Positions 43,235-53,489 of a stretch of DNA of 64,000 nt are shown here, piece by piece (position 1 is the stretch's first letter; each line of letters opens with the position of its first letter). Position numbers and translations under genes: made by a program. This DNA is from Paralithodes platypus (taxonomy: Eukaryota; Arthropoda; Malacostraca; Decapoda; Lithodidae): positions 47,710,932-47,774,931 of the forward strand of contig CM064480.1 of the NCBI GenBank assembly GCA_032716605.1. Direction: 5' to 3'. Under the pieces are notes generated by a model, which had not been told where the DNA came from, did not search any database, and was given only the letters and a program-made list of their open reading frames with translations.

Positions 43235-43905
43235 TTTCCTCTCGGGCATAGGCTGAGAGCCTGTACATTCAACCGTTCTACATTGAACAGAGAATCCCGT
43301 GAGGTTTCGTTCCAGTCTAGGGGGTGAGACATGTGAAGCACTTTTTAGCTGCAACCAGCCCCTGCCATCTTACCTTCGCAGGATGCATGGGGCTTAGTCG
43401 CTCACTAGACTCACTAGCTCACTAGCTTTTCTAGACTCGGACCCTCACTCTTAGAACGCAGCCTATTGAGCACTAAACTCACTAGGCATTGTCCCCCTGT
43501 AACGTATTTTGAATATGGGAATATTCATAAAGTGCTATTTAATCAGGGAACAATGAGGGTATTTGGTTGGAGTTTCGGTGGACTTTGGGATAATGCACTG
43601 ATACTATAGGTAGCGCCAACGAACTTGACAATAATTTTCATACCTTACCTCTGTGTAACTCAAAATGGCCTAGAGCAAACTGGCTGTAAATATCCACACA
43701 TGTTTCCTGGTGGACTCTTCCCAAATTATAGAAATGTCAGCCCGATTGCTTTCATTCATTTCGAGTTATAAGAAGTTAAGGGGTCAAGATTATTGTCAAG
43801 TTCGTTGGCGCTACCTATAGGTACAACACAAATTCCATCCCAATAATATCTTCCCATTGACATATCGAGATTTGAACAAAGGCCCATTGGATTACCACTC
43901 CTTGA
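43235..43905 (-). mobile_element. tRNA-derived SINE family S2 (copy 1) carrying a MITE
   Basis: Inverted relative to the window. The head (about 43860-43905) has lost its B box, but the body matches 62700-63160 closely: CTCTCGGGCATAGGCTGAGA, GCCTGTACATTC, AGGCATTGTCCC, CATATTTTGAATATGGGAAT. It is interrupted by a 211-bp MITE at 43607-43817. It lies inside the CACC-rich satellite, which resumes after 43905. Confidence 0.75.
43607..43817. mobile_element. 211-bp TA-flanked MITE (Tc1/mariner-like ends)
   Basis: TAGGTAGCGCCAACGAACTT at the left and its exact inverse at the right give perfect inverted repeats of about 29 bp, flanked by TA on both sides (43605-43606, 43818-43819). The second SINE S2 copy reads GATAC-TA-GGTAC at the same spot, the empty site. 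Homologous 211-bp copy at 47846. Confidence 0.9.
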
Positions 43906-44320
43906 CATCTGTCACTCCATATATGTCACCCCTCCACACTTGCCCCCCTTCACATCTGCCCCTCCACACCTGTCAATTTCCCATACCTGCCCCTGTCCAC
44001 ACCTGTCACTCCCCCACACATGCCCCCCTCCACACCTGTCACTCCACCAAACCTGTTACTGCTCCACACTTGTCCACCCCAGCACACCTGTCACCCCCAA
44101 CACAAGCCACTCCAGACCATCTGTCACATCGTCACACCTGCCACTCCACACCTGTCACTCCACCACACCTATCCACTCCATTACACCTGTCACTCATCCA
44201 CACCTGCCCCCTCCACACCTGTCCATCTCAGCGCACCTACCCCCCTCCACACCTGTCCATCCCAGCACACCTGTCACTTCCCCAAACTCTCCCCCTCATC
44301 CCTCTCACCATCACCTGTCA
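43906..44320. repeat. Diverged CACACCTGTCA satellite
   Basis: Loose units of CTCCACACCTGTC/CACC related to the 17-bp array, mixed with CCCAGCACACCTGTCA. Open frames across it are artefacts. Confidence 0.85.
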
Positions 44321-44603
44321 GATGCTCGCCCCCTAGTTTTCATTCTGTCAACATCCTTTTTATATATTCTATTTTATATCTGTTTTTACATGAGCGTTCT
44401 TTGTTGGGTCGCGCTTTTCACTCTAAAAAGGTTTCCACATTTTCTTTCTCACTTTTGGGGGCAACTTTTATCCACCATGAATGCAGTACTCCTTTTGAAA
44501 TATCGCTTATTCTTTCTCCGCGTACAAGAGCTTAAAGTCCGATGAATGGGAAACATCTCTGCTGTCGTTGCCATGGTTACAAGACGCAGTGGATACTTTA
44601 ATG
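44321..44603. other. Unassigned sequence
   Basis: No gene or named repeat recognised. Confidence 0.3.
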
Positions 44604-44812
44604 AGTCAGTAACCTTACCAGGGTACAATGAAGCGTTACGCCATTGTATTCTGGTTATCAGCAGACGAATTTATTAGGACTATGAAGGACCTGCGAAAGG
44701 CTGCGGATTACTTGGGATATACTTTACCGTGTTTATCCAAAACTTAATAAAGTTTAGTTTTATCCAGAATAAAGTGAAATAATGCGTCATCGCTCTGAAA
44801 AGGTTTACCCCA
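44604..44812 (+). mobile_element. piggyBac-like MITE family A, degraded ends
   Basis: GGTTATCAGCAGACGAATTT and TTATCCAGAATAAAGTGAAA then TGCGTCATCGCTCTGAAAAGG follow the family order. The TTAA borders are lost. Confidence 0.6.
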
Positions 44813-44879
44813 GAAGTCTTTCACAAACTGCATAATATATTGTCTGACGGTAGCTAGGCAAAAGGAAAATGTAGTAATT

Positions 44880-45025
44880 AATATATAATAATAATTAAAA
44901 CTAATTATTATTTTTTTTTTAAAGCCATTGAGTTCATGATGAATTAATTTTAAATAATAATCATAAAAAGTTACAATAATAATGTACGCGGCTACAGTTT
45001 ATAGTAAGGATATAATGTGACTTAC

Positions 45026-45069
<44 letters not shown>

Positions 45070-45300
45070 TATTAATAATAATAATAATAATAATCATATT
45101 AATAATTATATTATTAATGATGTTTATTCGATTAAGGTACATTCATTATTGTTGTGATTGTTCATGATTATTAATATGATTTGCATGCATGCATGAATAT
45201 GTTTCCATATGAATTCAAATGTGCTAGATATTAATATATAATATGTGGACGCGACTGAACATAAATAAAAAACAAAGTATTTTTCAATTAAGATAATTTC
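44880..45300. repeat. AT-rich region with (AAT)n
   Basis: (TAA)n at 45024-45066 with several shorter AAT tracts in AT-rich DNA. No gene. Confidence 0.85.
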
Positions 45301-45341
45301 TTTGCAACTTAATCAATGTTAAACACTGGTCTGTGGAGCAT

Positions 45342-45717
45342 TTAAGGGGGAAGGATTTATTTTTTGGTCGATTATTTCATATATTTATCATTTTTGTTTA
45401 GTTAGCTCCCTAGACCTCCATCAAACTTTAAAAAAAAAATCTACTAGATCCTCTTACTAGATTAATTTGTAAATTTTTCGGTAGAAAAATGTCCCGGCCA
45501 AAGACCGGTTCTTCCAAAATTATAGGCTCACTTTCGTGCGCCAGGAAAAAAAATCGACACCAAAATAGCACGAAAAGTCTTGATATTGACAAAGAAATGG
45601 GGCGAAAGGTCTTAAAATCGACACAAACTAATGGGGCAAGCACATTAAAATCTGAGAAATAATGGGGCTAAACATGAGGGAGAAGTGGGTCTAGAAAAAC
45701 AACCCATCTTCCCTTAA
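45342..45717 (-). mobile_element. Kolobok-like TTAA MITE (376 bp)
   Basis: Full inverted copy, TTAAGGGGGAAGG to CCCATCTTCCCTTAA, with TTTTTCGGTAGAAAAATGTC and GCTCACTTTCGTGCGCCAGG. The largest open minus frame (45428-45643) has no coding meaning. Confidence 0.87.
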
Positions 45718-45775
45718 TCATAAATGAATTAATCCAATAAGGATCATCACGCTCTTTGATCATATATTCTGACTA

Positions 45776-46255
45776 ATATTAGACACTTACATTCAGTTTA
45801 CGGAGAATGTATGGGAACTGGACAGTTCAGCGAGATATATTTTACACTTTCTATTCCTAGAGATACTTCCTAAATTGCTTTTTATTCCTAGAGATACTTC
45901 CTAAATTGCTTTTTATTCCTAGAGATACTTCCTAAATTGCTTTTTATTCCTAGAGATACTTCCTAAATTGCTTTGTATTCCTAGAGATACTTCCTAAATT
46001 GCTTTTATTCCTAGAGATACTTCCTAAATTGCTTTTTATTCCTAGAGATACTTCCTAAATTGCTTTGTATTCCTAGAGATACTTCCTAAATTGCTTTTTA
46101 TTCCTAGAGATACTTCCTAAATTGCTTTGTATTCCTAGAGATACTTCCTAAATTGCTTTTTATTCCTAGAGATACTTCCTAAATAGCATACAATCGTTCT
46201 ATGACAACCAGAATAAGTGTAAATATTGCGTCCTCAAATACTGAAAGAATTCTCA
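45776..46255 (+). mobile_element. piggyBac-like MITE family A with internal tandem expansion
   Basis: The flanks match family A on both sides of the array (GATATATTTTACACTTTCTA at the left; ATCGTTCTATGACAACCAGA and GCGTCCTCAAATACTGAAAG at the right). A 31-bp segment that is single-copy elsewhere (..TCTAGAGGGCCTTCCTAAACTG..) is multiplied here. The TTAA ends are eroded. Confidence 0.65.
45853..46190. repeat. 31-bp minisatellite, 11 units
   Basis: Eleven units of ATTCCTAGAGATACTTCCTA plus AATTGCTTTTT, period 31, nearly identical (TTTTT/TTTGT alternate in part). It lies entirely inside the family A element at 45776-46255. Confidence 0.96.
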
Positions 46256-46296
46256 CTATATGGTCCGATCACTTGTGGGTGCATATGCTATTCTGT

Positions 46297-46669
46297 TTAT
46301 GGGGAGATGGGCCGGTTTTCTGGACCACTTTCTCCCTCATGTTTAGTCCCATTAGTTTTCAGATGTTAAGATGTTTGCCCCATTAGTTAGTCGATTTTAA
46401 GACTTTTCACCCCATTTCTTCGTCAATATTTAGACCTTTCGTGCTATTTAGGTGTCGCTTTTTTCCCTGGCGAACGATAGTGAGCCTGTAATATTGGAAG
46501 AACCGGCCTTCGACCGGGAAATTGTTCTACTACAAAATGTACAAATTAATCTAGAGGGGGGATCTAATGGATGTTTTTTTTTTTAATTTGATGGAGGTCT
46601 AGGGAGGAAACTAGAACAAATAATGAATACATGCAAAAATCGCCCAAAAAGTGAACCATTTCCCCTTAA
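46297..46669 (+). mobile_element. Kolobok-like TTAA MITE (373 bp)
   Basis: TTATGGGGAGATGGGCCGG (first TTAA mutated to TTAT) to ACCATTTCCCCTTAA. Same subfamily as 35553-35920. Confidence 0.87.
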
Positions 46670-46674
46670 TTGTC

Positions 46675-46900
46675 ATTGAGGATTTTGCTTGTTTTTGCCA
46701 TTTTAGAGCAATCTATTATAGCTTGTCCCCTAGGCTTACAAAAACGCCTTCCCAGACTTCCTTCAAACTAAAGCATAATTCCCACCTATTTTTTGTTTCT
46801 ATGTGATTGAGGAAGGCAAAAGGCATAACTGCCTTTTCCCCTTTCAAGCTAAATATGTAAATATTTTAATAGAAAAATGTCCCGGCAGGTGTTGTGGAAG
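46675..46900 (-). mobile_element. Kolobok-like MITE, old remnant
   Basis: GTCCCCTAGGCTTACAAAAA, CGCCTTCCCAGACTTCCTTC and AGAAAAATGTCCCGGC match the remnant in the HADHA intron at 7320-7560, so these two form an older subfamily. Confidence 0.55.
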
Positions 46901-46904
46901 AAGT

Positions 46905-47340
46905 GTAGGGTTAGATTTACATAGTTACACTGACCATACAGACCCTGTGATCCAAGCAAGGTGGTCAATCCTAGTAAAGATAATATAATTTATTAATTTC
47001 ACTCCCAACACCAAACACCTCCCAATGAAATTAATGAAAGCATGTTATCTTCCCGGGATTCGAACCTGGGCTACCACATACAGATCTTAAACACTTTAAC
47101 CACTACACCATCAAGAACCACACAGACCTCACAATTCAAAAAAAAGTGGTCGGTCCTAGTAGAGAGCAAAGCCCTAAATAATGAAAGGTGAAAGAAGTAA
47201 TAGGATTGTGTGCGGTTTAGTTTAAATACATTTACATAGATAACACTGACCACACAGACCTTACGTTCCAAGCAAGATGGTCAATTCTAGTGGAGAGAGA
47301 AGAGCCTAAATCATGGAAAGTAGAATAAAATAATTAGTAC
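46905..47340 (-). mobile_element. tRNA-derived SINE S1 with partial tandem copy
   Basis: On the minus strand the head has a canonical B box GGTTCGAATCC (about 47059-47069) and A-box-like TGGTGTAGTGGTTAA, followed by the body TTTCATTAATTTCATTGGGA and a tail near 46905. The segment 47121-47340 repeats the tail (AGACC, AAGC/AAG.TGGTC, CTAGT.GAGAG) as a partial duplicate. Confidence 0.75.
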
Positions 47341-47453
47341 GTTTTCCAGTTATAAAATGTAATGATTAACGATATTTTTGCTTACAGCCTTACATGTTAC
47401 TGTCTTTTATTTTACGTGTGCATCCAGTTTCACAGTGTATAATATAGACTGCT

Positions 47454-47790
47454 TTAAGGGGGATGGGGGGTTTTATTGGACCATTTACGTATATTGTGTA
47501 TTATTATTGTTTAGTTTCCTCCCTAGACCTCCATCAAACTTAAAAAAACACCCCCAAGATCCCCTTCAAGATAAATGTGTACATTTTTTAAAGGAAAATG
47601 TCCTCTTGAAATACAGGCTCGCTTTCGCTCGCCAGGAAAAAAATCGACACCCAATTGACAGGATATGTCTTAATAATGGGGCAAAAGGTCTTAAAATCAC
47701 CAAACTAATAGGTCAAACGTCATAAAATCTGAAAACTAATAGGACTAAACATGAGGAAGAAGGGGGGAAAAACTACCCACCTCCCCTTAA
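47454..47790 (-). mobile_element. Kolobok-like TTAA MITE (337 bp)
   Basis: TTAAGGGGGATGGGGGG to CCACCTCCCCTTAA with 'GGCTCGCTTTCGCTCGCCAG'. Confidence 0.87.
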
Positions 47791-47845
47791 TAAACAAATA
47801 ATCCAATATGTTATCATGATTATATATGTTAACAGAAAGAAACTA

Positions 47846-48056
47846 TAGGTAGCTCCAGCGAACTTGACAATAATATTGACCCCTTAACCTCTCACAACTC
47901 GAAATGAATAAAAGCAATCGGGCTGACGTTTCTATCATTTGAGAAGAGTCCACCAGGAAATAGGTGTGGATATTTATAGCCAGTATGCTCAAGGCCCTTT
48001 TGAGTTACAGAGAGGTCAGGGATCAAGATTATTGTCAAGTTCGTTGGCGCTACCTA
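47846..48056. mobile_element. 211-bp TA-flanked MITE, second copy
   Basis: TAGGTAGCTCCAGCGAACTT to AAGTTCGTTGGCGCTACCTA, the same 211-bp length as 43607-43817. TA precedes the left end; GA follows the right end, presumably a mutated TA. Interior differs by scattered substitutions. Confidence 0.88.
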
Positions 48057-48212
48057 GAGTAAACAGTATAATGATGGAGATAATATGGGAAGAGATTATT
48101 ATTATGATCAGTTGAGAATTGTGAGGTTGACGACGATTATTATGATTTCCAAATTATGAGTAGGAATGTGAACAGGATCATTTCTGCAAGCATTAGTTCA
48201 ATCCTCCTTTGT

Positions 48213-48427
48213 TTAACCCCTTCTCTATCGGCGAAGTCTTTATTATTTAATTTCAGCTACATTTTAGACAATTTTATGAAACTTAAGATAGATATACGGT
48301 AGCTAAGAGGATTAATGGAGATAGTCTGTAACTTTTTAATGGGTAGACGTCCTTCCTAAACTGAGTAAAAACGTCTAAATATAGCTAGAAAATATTTAGG
48401 AACACGTCGCCGTTACAGAAGGGTTAA
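48213..48427 (+). mobile_element. piggyBac-like MITE family A (215 bp)
   Basis: TTAACCCCTTCTCTATCGGC and GTTACAGAAGGGTTAA ends, with 'TTTTAGACAATTTTATGAAA' and CTGAGTAAAAACGTCTAAAT. Confidence 0.8.
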
Positions 48428-48497
48428 GCCTATCCATACCCCATTAAAACAATTCTGTTGTGTTCAAAGGAATACATGTTGCGGAAGATACTAATCT

Positions 48498-48800
48498 TTA
48501 AGAGGAGAGTTTATGTTTGTTCTGGACCCCTTCTCCTTCATGCTTAGCTTCATAGTTTGGACATTTTCAAACATTCGCCTCATTAGTTTAGCGATTTGAA
48601 GAACTGTTCCTTTATTTCTTTGTCAATATTTAGACCTCTCGTGCCATTTAGGTGTCGATATTTTCCTGATTAGCTATAGCGAACTTGTAATTTAGGAGGA
48701 TTTGACCTCCGGCGAAGGGAGGAGGGGCGGTCGTGCGTGTTTTTTTATTGTTTCATATTTTGTTTTTCTTTATGAAAGCTTGATGGAAGTATAGGGAGGA
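48498..48800 (+). mobile_element. Kolobok-like TTAA MITE, degraded
   Basis: TTAAGAGGAGAGTTTATG, then CTTCATGCTTAGCTTCATAG, CTCGTGCCATTTAGGTGTCG, and after a disrupted middle GAAAGCTTGATGGAAGTATA-GGGAGGAAAC. The right end is lost next to a TA tract (48815-48850). Confidence 0.75.
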
Positions 48801-48850
48801 AACTTTATACCCGGTATATATATATACAGTATATATATATATATATATTA

Positions 48851-49139
48851 TTAATGAGGAACAAATAAACAAAATAAATAAAAACATCATCTTAAACAGT
48901 TGTAGTATGCATGAATGAACGTCGTACCTATCATCCCATGTTCGCCAGCCTTATTATCTCTGGACCTCTACAGCACTTATAGCAATACGCAACACCTACG
49001 TCCAGATTATATAGTATTATATTATTATATTATTTTAAATTCTTATTTACGTATCATAAACGGCATGATAATTGTGTGGGCGAGGTCTGAAAGCGGGTGA
49101 TGAATTGGGAGTTAACCGGTAATAATAATAATATAATAA
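48851..49139. other. Unassigned AT-rich sequence
   Basis: No gene. AAT/ATT-rich near 49010-49040 and 49120-49139. Confidence 0.35.
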
Positions 49140-49356
49140 CATAGACTACAGTAGATCTGGACTGGACATGAAAATGGAACTTTGCAGTAAGGGACCCAAA
49201 ATCGGAGCACGAACCCCCAAGTTCGAACCACAAAACCGCGAAAGTGTGATATTTTCGCGGTTTCGAGGTTCGAACATGGGGGTTCTTTCTTCGATTTTGG
49301 GTCCCTTATTGCAAAGTTCCATTTTCTTGTCCAGTCCAGATCTACTGTAGTCTATG
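49140..49356. mobile_element. 217-bp palindromic MITE, P-like (copy 2)
   Basis: CATAGACTACAGTAGATCTG at the left to CAGATCTACTGTAGTCTATG at the right, 217 bp like copy 1. Flanked by ATAATAA on both sides (49133-49139, 49357-49363), compatible with a 7-bp duplication though the flanks are simple repeat. The palindrome is nearly complete, with a loop around GTGTGATATTTTC. Confidence 0.8.
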
Positions 49357-49385
49357 ATAATAACAACAATAATAACAATAATAAT

Positions 49386-50375
49386 TAAAGTTGCAAGCAA
49401 CGTTGTCCGGGGTTCGAGGGGTTTTGCAAGCAGGGTATTGTGTTGGATACAAAAGTTGTGTCACAGATATCAAAAGATCATTTAACTTATCGGGCATGGA
49501 GAACTACAAAAGGAACAGATTGTGCAAACAAATAAGAACGAGAGAGGGAGAGATTGCCTGTATAAGGGATCTGCCTCTATTCATTTAGTAACAGAGTTGT
49601 AGATATGTGGAATAGGCTACCGAGTGCTATAATGGGATCAAGAACAATAGAGCTTCAACTTGAAATTAGATAGAACGAGATAGGTTGGGTGTGAAAGGGA
49701 TCTGCCATGTGTAAGTCAATCGGCTCTCTGCAGACTACCGTTTTCTTATTTTGTTTATGTTCTCATTTGTGAGGGTGAGAGAGTATGGCAAGAGAGAATA
49801 GGATGTCATAAACGTAAGGAAGATAGCGATAAATATGAGAGAGAGAGAGAGAGAGCGCGGGATGGGTTGGGAGGGATCTGACATGTGTGGGCCAATCGGC
49901 TCTCTGCAGACTCCGGTTTTCTTATGTTCTCATTTGTGAGAGAGAGAGAGAGACTAGGATGTCATAAATGTAAGGAAGACAGAGATAAATGAGAGAGAGT
50001 TGTTATGAGATGGTTTGGGTGTGAAAAGGATCTGTCTTGTGTGGGCCAATTGGCTCTCTACAGACTCCCATTTTCCTATGTTCCTATTTCTTACAATTGT
50101 GTTTTGGTTGCAGGTATATAATAACATGGGTGTATAGTAAGTAGTGTAAATAACAGGTAACGTTTATGAGATGGGTTGGGTGTGAAAGGGATCTGCCTTA
50201 TGTGGGTCACTTGGCTCTCTGCAGACTCCCCTTTTCATCTTGGTTGCATGTGTGAGGGATCTGCCTCATTTGTACCGGTGTGCAAAACAAACAAGAACGA
50301 GAGAGAAAGAGATTGGCTGTGTAAAGGATCTGCCTCTATTCGCTTGGTAAAAGAGTTATAGATACTGTATGGCAC
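49386..50375 (+). mobile_element. Duplicated CR1-like 3'-end array, copy 1 (left part)
   Basis: Begins AAAGTTGCAAGCAACGTTGT, identical to the start of the block at 62036. It contains repeated partial units of a LINE tail reading SNRVVDMWNRLPSAIMGSRT followed by a non-coding 'GGGATCTGCC..TGTGGGCCAAT' and 'CGGCTCTCTGCAGACTCC' segment, with GA tracts (49843-49858, 49939-49950). The unit recurs every ~150-250 bp. All copies are broken. Confidence 0.7.
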
Positions 50376-52070
50376 CGGCACTAAAACTAATAGAGTTTTT
50401 CCATGCTAGAATAAGAAGGGCTATAGAAAAAATGAACAGAAGTAAGTCACCGGGACCGGATGGGATACACCCAAGAATCATAAAGGAAGGAGGTGAGATG
50501 TTAGTAGAGCCATTGAAAATTTTATTTGAGGTATCGTTAATACAGGACAAATCCCGATGGACTGGAGAGAGGCGAACATAACAGCTATATTTAAGAAGGG
50601 AAAGAGAAATGACCCAGGGAATTATAGACCAGTCAGTTTGACAAGTATTGTGTGTAAACTAATGGAAACGGTAATTAGAGAAGGAATAATGGAGCATATG
50701 AAGTCAAACCAACTTTTCAGTGGGAGACAGTTCGGATTCTTGCCGGGGAGGTCGACGGTACTACAGCTAATTAAGGTGGTAGATGATTGGATGCAAATTC
50801 TAGAAGATGGTCATGTAATAGACGTGGTATATTGCGATTTTATGAAGGCTTTCGATAAGGTCCCACATAAAAGGTTAATAGAGAAATTTAGAAGCTATAA
50901 TATAGGGGAGAAATGTGTGAAATGGATAGAAGCCTTCCTGAAAGATCGGAGACAGAGGGTACTGGTGAATGGAATAGGCTCGGGGTGGAGGGAAATTACA
51001 AGTGGGGTACCTCAGGGATCTGTGTTGGGACCACTGCTGTTCGTTATATTTATCAACGACTTACCTGAAGTTATAACTAATGGAAGTGAGGTATACCTGT
51101 ATGCGGACGACACTAAGCTGTATAGAAGAGTGAGGAGTAAGGAAGATGTGGGTTTGCTTCAAGGAGATGTGGAGGGCATGAAGGGATGGTCTGAGCATTG
51201 GTTAATGCCTTTTCATCCAAAAAAATGCAAGTACATGCGGATTGGGAAAAGCAAGATAGACAAGGTAGGATACAGTATGTATGAAGCGATGGAGGAAGTG
51301 AATGCAGAAAAGGATATAGGAGTAGTGATAGACAATAAGTTAAATTTCTCAGAACATTTAGCGGAAAAGATAAACAAAGCCAATAGAATTGTAGGGTTGA
51401 TAAGGAGGACATTTGTGTCACTTGACGAAGAAATCTTCAGGAATGTCTATACAGCGCTGGTTAGGCCGCACCTGGAACATGCGAACCAGGTGTGGGCTCC
51501 ATATATGGTAAAGGATATAGAAGCGTGGAGAAAGTGCAGAGGAGAGCTAGCAAGCTGGTACCAACGTTGAAGAACGCGGGCTATGAGCAGAGGTTGAGGA
51601 CACTGGGGCTTCCGACACTGGCATATAGGAGAAAGAGAGGGGATATGATAGAGACTTTTAAGATAGTGTCAGGAAAGTACGATGAGGATGTGTGTGAAGG
51701 TATCTTCTTGATGCGGGAGGGAACAAGAACGAGAGGACACTCTAAGAAAATTTACAAAGAAAGAAATAGGCTTGAGAAGGCAAAGAACTCATTTTGTGAT
51801 AAGAGTGGTAAATGAGTGGAACGCACTGCCCCAGTATGTAGTCGATTCCGAATCAATAAGGGAGTTTGAAAGTAATCTTGATAAAGCATGGGGAAGACAA
51901 GATTTGAAGTTTGATTATAAAACAAAAATACAGAATAGTAAAAATGTTGTGTCTGCTACCGCCGCCGCCAACACCGTGAACGACCGCAGCAGTGCAAGTA
52001 CTGGTACTGAGCTGGATACACAGGCCTAGTTTGCCTTTTTCCAGAGGATCTACTGTAAGAAACTGTAAGA
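50376..52070 (+). mobile_element. CR1-like LINE, RT to C-terminus
   Basis: Large part of ORF2: RRAIEKMNRSKSPGPDGIHP entry; NYRPVSLTSIVCK; QFGFLPGRST; VVYCDFMKAFDKVPH (RT motif A); SGVPQGSVLGPLLF; catalytic LYADDTKLY intact at about 51095; then thumb, EKVQRRASKLVPTLKNAGYE and RVVNEWNALPQYVVDSESIR to a stop at 52027-52029. Three frameshifts (about 50560, 51520 and 51790) break it. No endonuclease domain: 5'-truncated. The 3' tail has two CTGTAAGAAA units. It is inserted in the array at the point where the 63.5-kb paralogue reads uninterrupted. Confidence 0.92.
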
Positions 52071-52733
52071 AAGTATGTGGAATAATCTACCAAGTGCTAT
52101 AGTGTGGTCAATAACAATAGAGCTTCAACATAAAATTTGATAGGACGAGATGGGTTGGGTGTGAAAGGGATCTGCCGTGTGTGGGCCAATCGGCTCTCTG
52201 CAGACTCCCATTTTCATCTTGGTAGCATGTGTAAGGGATCTGCCTCATTTGTACCAGTGTGCAAATAAGAGAGAGAGAGAGAGAGAGATTGGCTGTGTAA
52301 GGGATAGATCTGCCTCTCTCGTAACAGAGTCGTAGATATGTGAAATAGGCTACCTAGTGGGATCAAGAACAATAAAGAATTTCAAGATAAAATCAGATAG
52401 ACATATGGGCAAAATGAGTTGGATGTGAAAGGGATCTGCCTTTTGTGGGCCACTTGTCTGCAGATTCCCATGTTCATCTTAGTTGCATGTGTAAGGGATC
52501 TGCTTCATTTGTACCGATGTGCAAGCAAACGAGCGACAGAGAGAAACTGGGTGTGTAAGGGATCTGCCTCTATTCGTTTAGTAACAGAGTTGTAGATGTG
52601 TGGAATAGGCTACCATGTCCTATAGTGGGATCAAGAACAATAGAGTCCAACATAAAATTGGATAGGACAAGATGGGTTGGGTGTGAAAGACTGCCACGGG
52701 TGTGTCTGGCCACCATTTACAATACCTCTACAG
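52071..52733 (+). mobile_element. Duplicated CR1-like 3'-end array, copy 1 (right part)
   Basis: Continues the 49386 block: TATGTGGAATAATCTACCAA.., matching 63513 onwards, with three further tail units and a GA tract (52268-52287). It ends at about 52700 where the similarity to the other array is lost. Confidence 0.7.
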
Positions 52734-52945
52734 ATGGGACCAAGAGAATCACCTCTACAGTACCTCACTTGAGGAGTGGAAATAATAGAAAAGGAATTAG
52801 GAGGAACAAAAGCATGGCCTGCAATATAGAAAAAGTCAAGAATAGTGAATCAAAGAAAAACATTTATCATGCAGCCATGCAAGCCTTTTATATAAAGAGT
52901 ATAATCTTAAAATATAGAGAACAACCTGGTACATGTATTATTAGG
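52734..52945 (+). other. Possible orphan exon, unrecognised
   Basis: Open in one frame between a plausible acceptor (CCTCTACAG|A) and a consensus donor (TTAGG|GTAAGT). The middle reads SGNNRKGIRRNKSMACNIEK then SKKNIYHAAMQAFYIK, basic and without known motif. It may be part of an unseen host or element gene, or chance. Confidence 0.2.
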
Positions 52946-53286
52946 GTAAGTGTTTTTATAGAATAATGATTGCCTTCACAATAAGGAAAAAAATGAAATT
53001 CCCATACTACTATTCTGAGATAGGTCAAATTGAGTTCAAATTATCATCCAAATATAGCCTGACTGAAATTGAGGGAAGGTATGCAAACACGGGTAATACC
53101 TTCCACTGGTTCAGTTTTTAGTGGGTAGAGAACAGTGTTGGCTATACTTTTCTATAGGACAAACCTGTCCCTATATACAGACCTATTTCATATGGACTTA
53201 ATTATTTTAGAGTAAATTTAAGTAATTTGCTAAATTAACTAAACAAATACCGGTACTCAATTAGTTGCATTGTGAACACATCCAAA

Positions 53287-53475
53287 CTAACTTCTATTGC
53301 AAATTTAATGGAAAAGCGTGGATACTCTCAACATGTAACACAACCAACAACTGAAAATGGCACCCTAATTGATCATGTTTATGCTAAGAGATGAGGAAAT
53401 ATGAAGGTGAAAGTTATTCCCACATATTACAGTTATCATAGTGAATTTCCATTGAAATTTGAATGCACCTTTTTG
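53287..53475 (+). mobile_element. Endonuclease (EEP-type) C-terminal fragment
   Basis: One frame with a single TGA reads LMEKRGYSQHVTQPTTENGT, LIDHVYAK, then VIPTYYSYHSEFPLKF. TQPT...G..IDH.Y......YYSDH is the C-terminal signature of the exonuclease/endonuclease/phosphatase fold found in LINEs and Helentrons. The catalytic SDH is SYH here, and the rest of the domain is missing. Host element not determined. Confidence 0.5.
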
Positions 53476-53489
53476 TATGTTTTTCCCCT

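Noticed and set aside
39306..43256. Several open frames of 130-524 codons on the + strand, rich in His, Thr, Ser and Pro
   Set aside because: They are translations of 17- and 22-bp satellite units lacking stop codons; all three frames are open at once and there is no non-repeat core.
47049..47116. Minus-strand tRNA gene
   Set aside because: Perfect B box but no anticodon stem and a SINE body follows; a second copy is at 6265.
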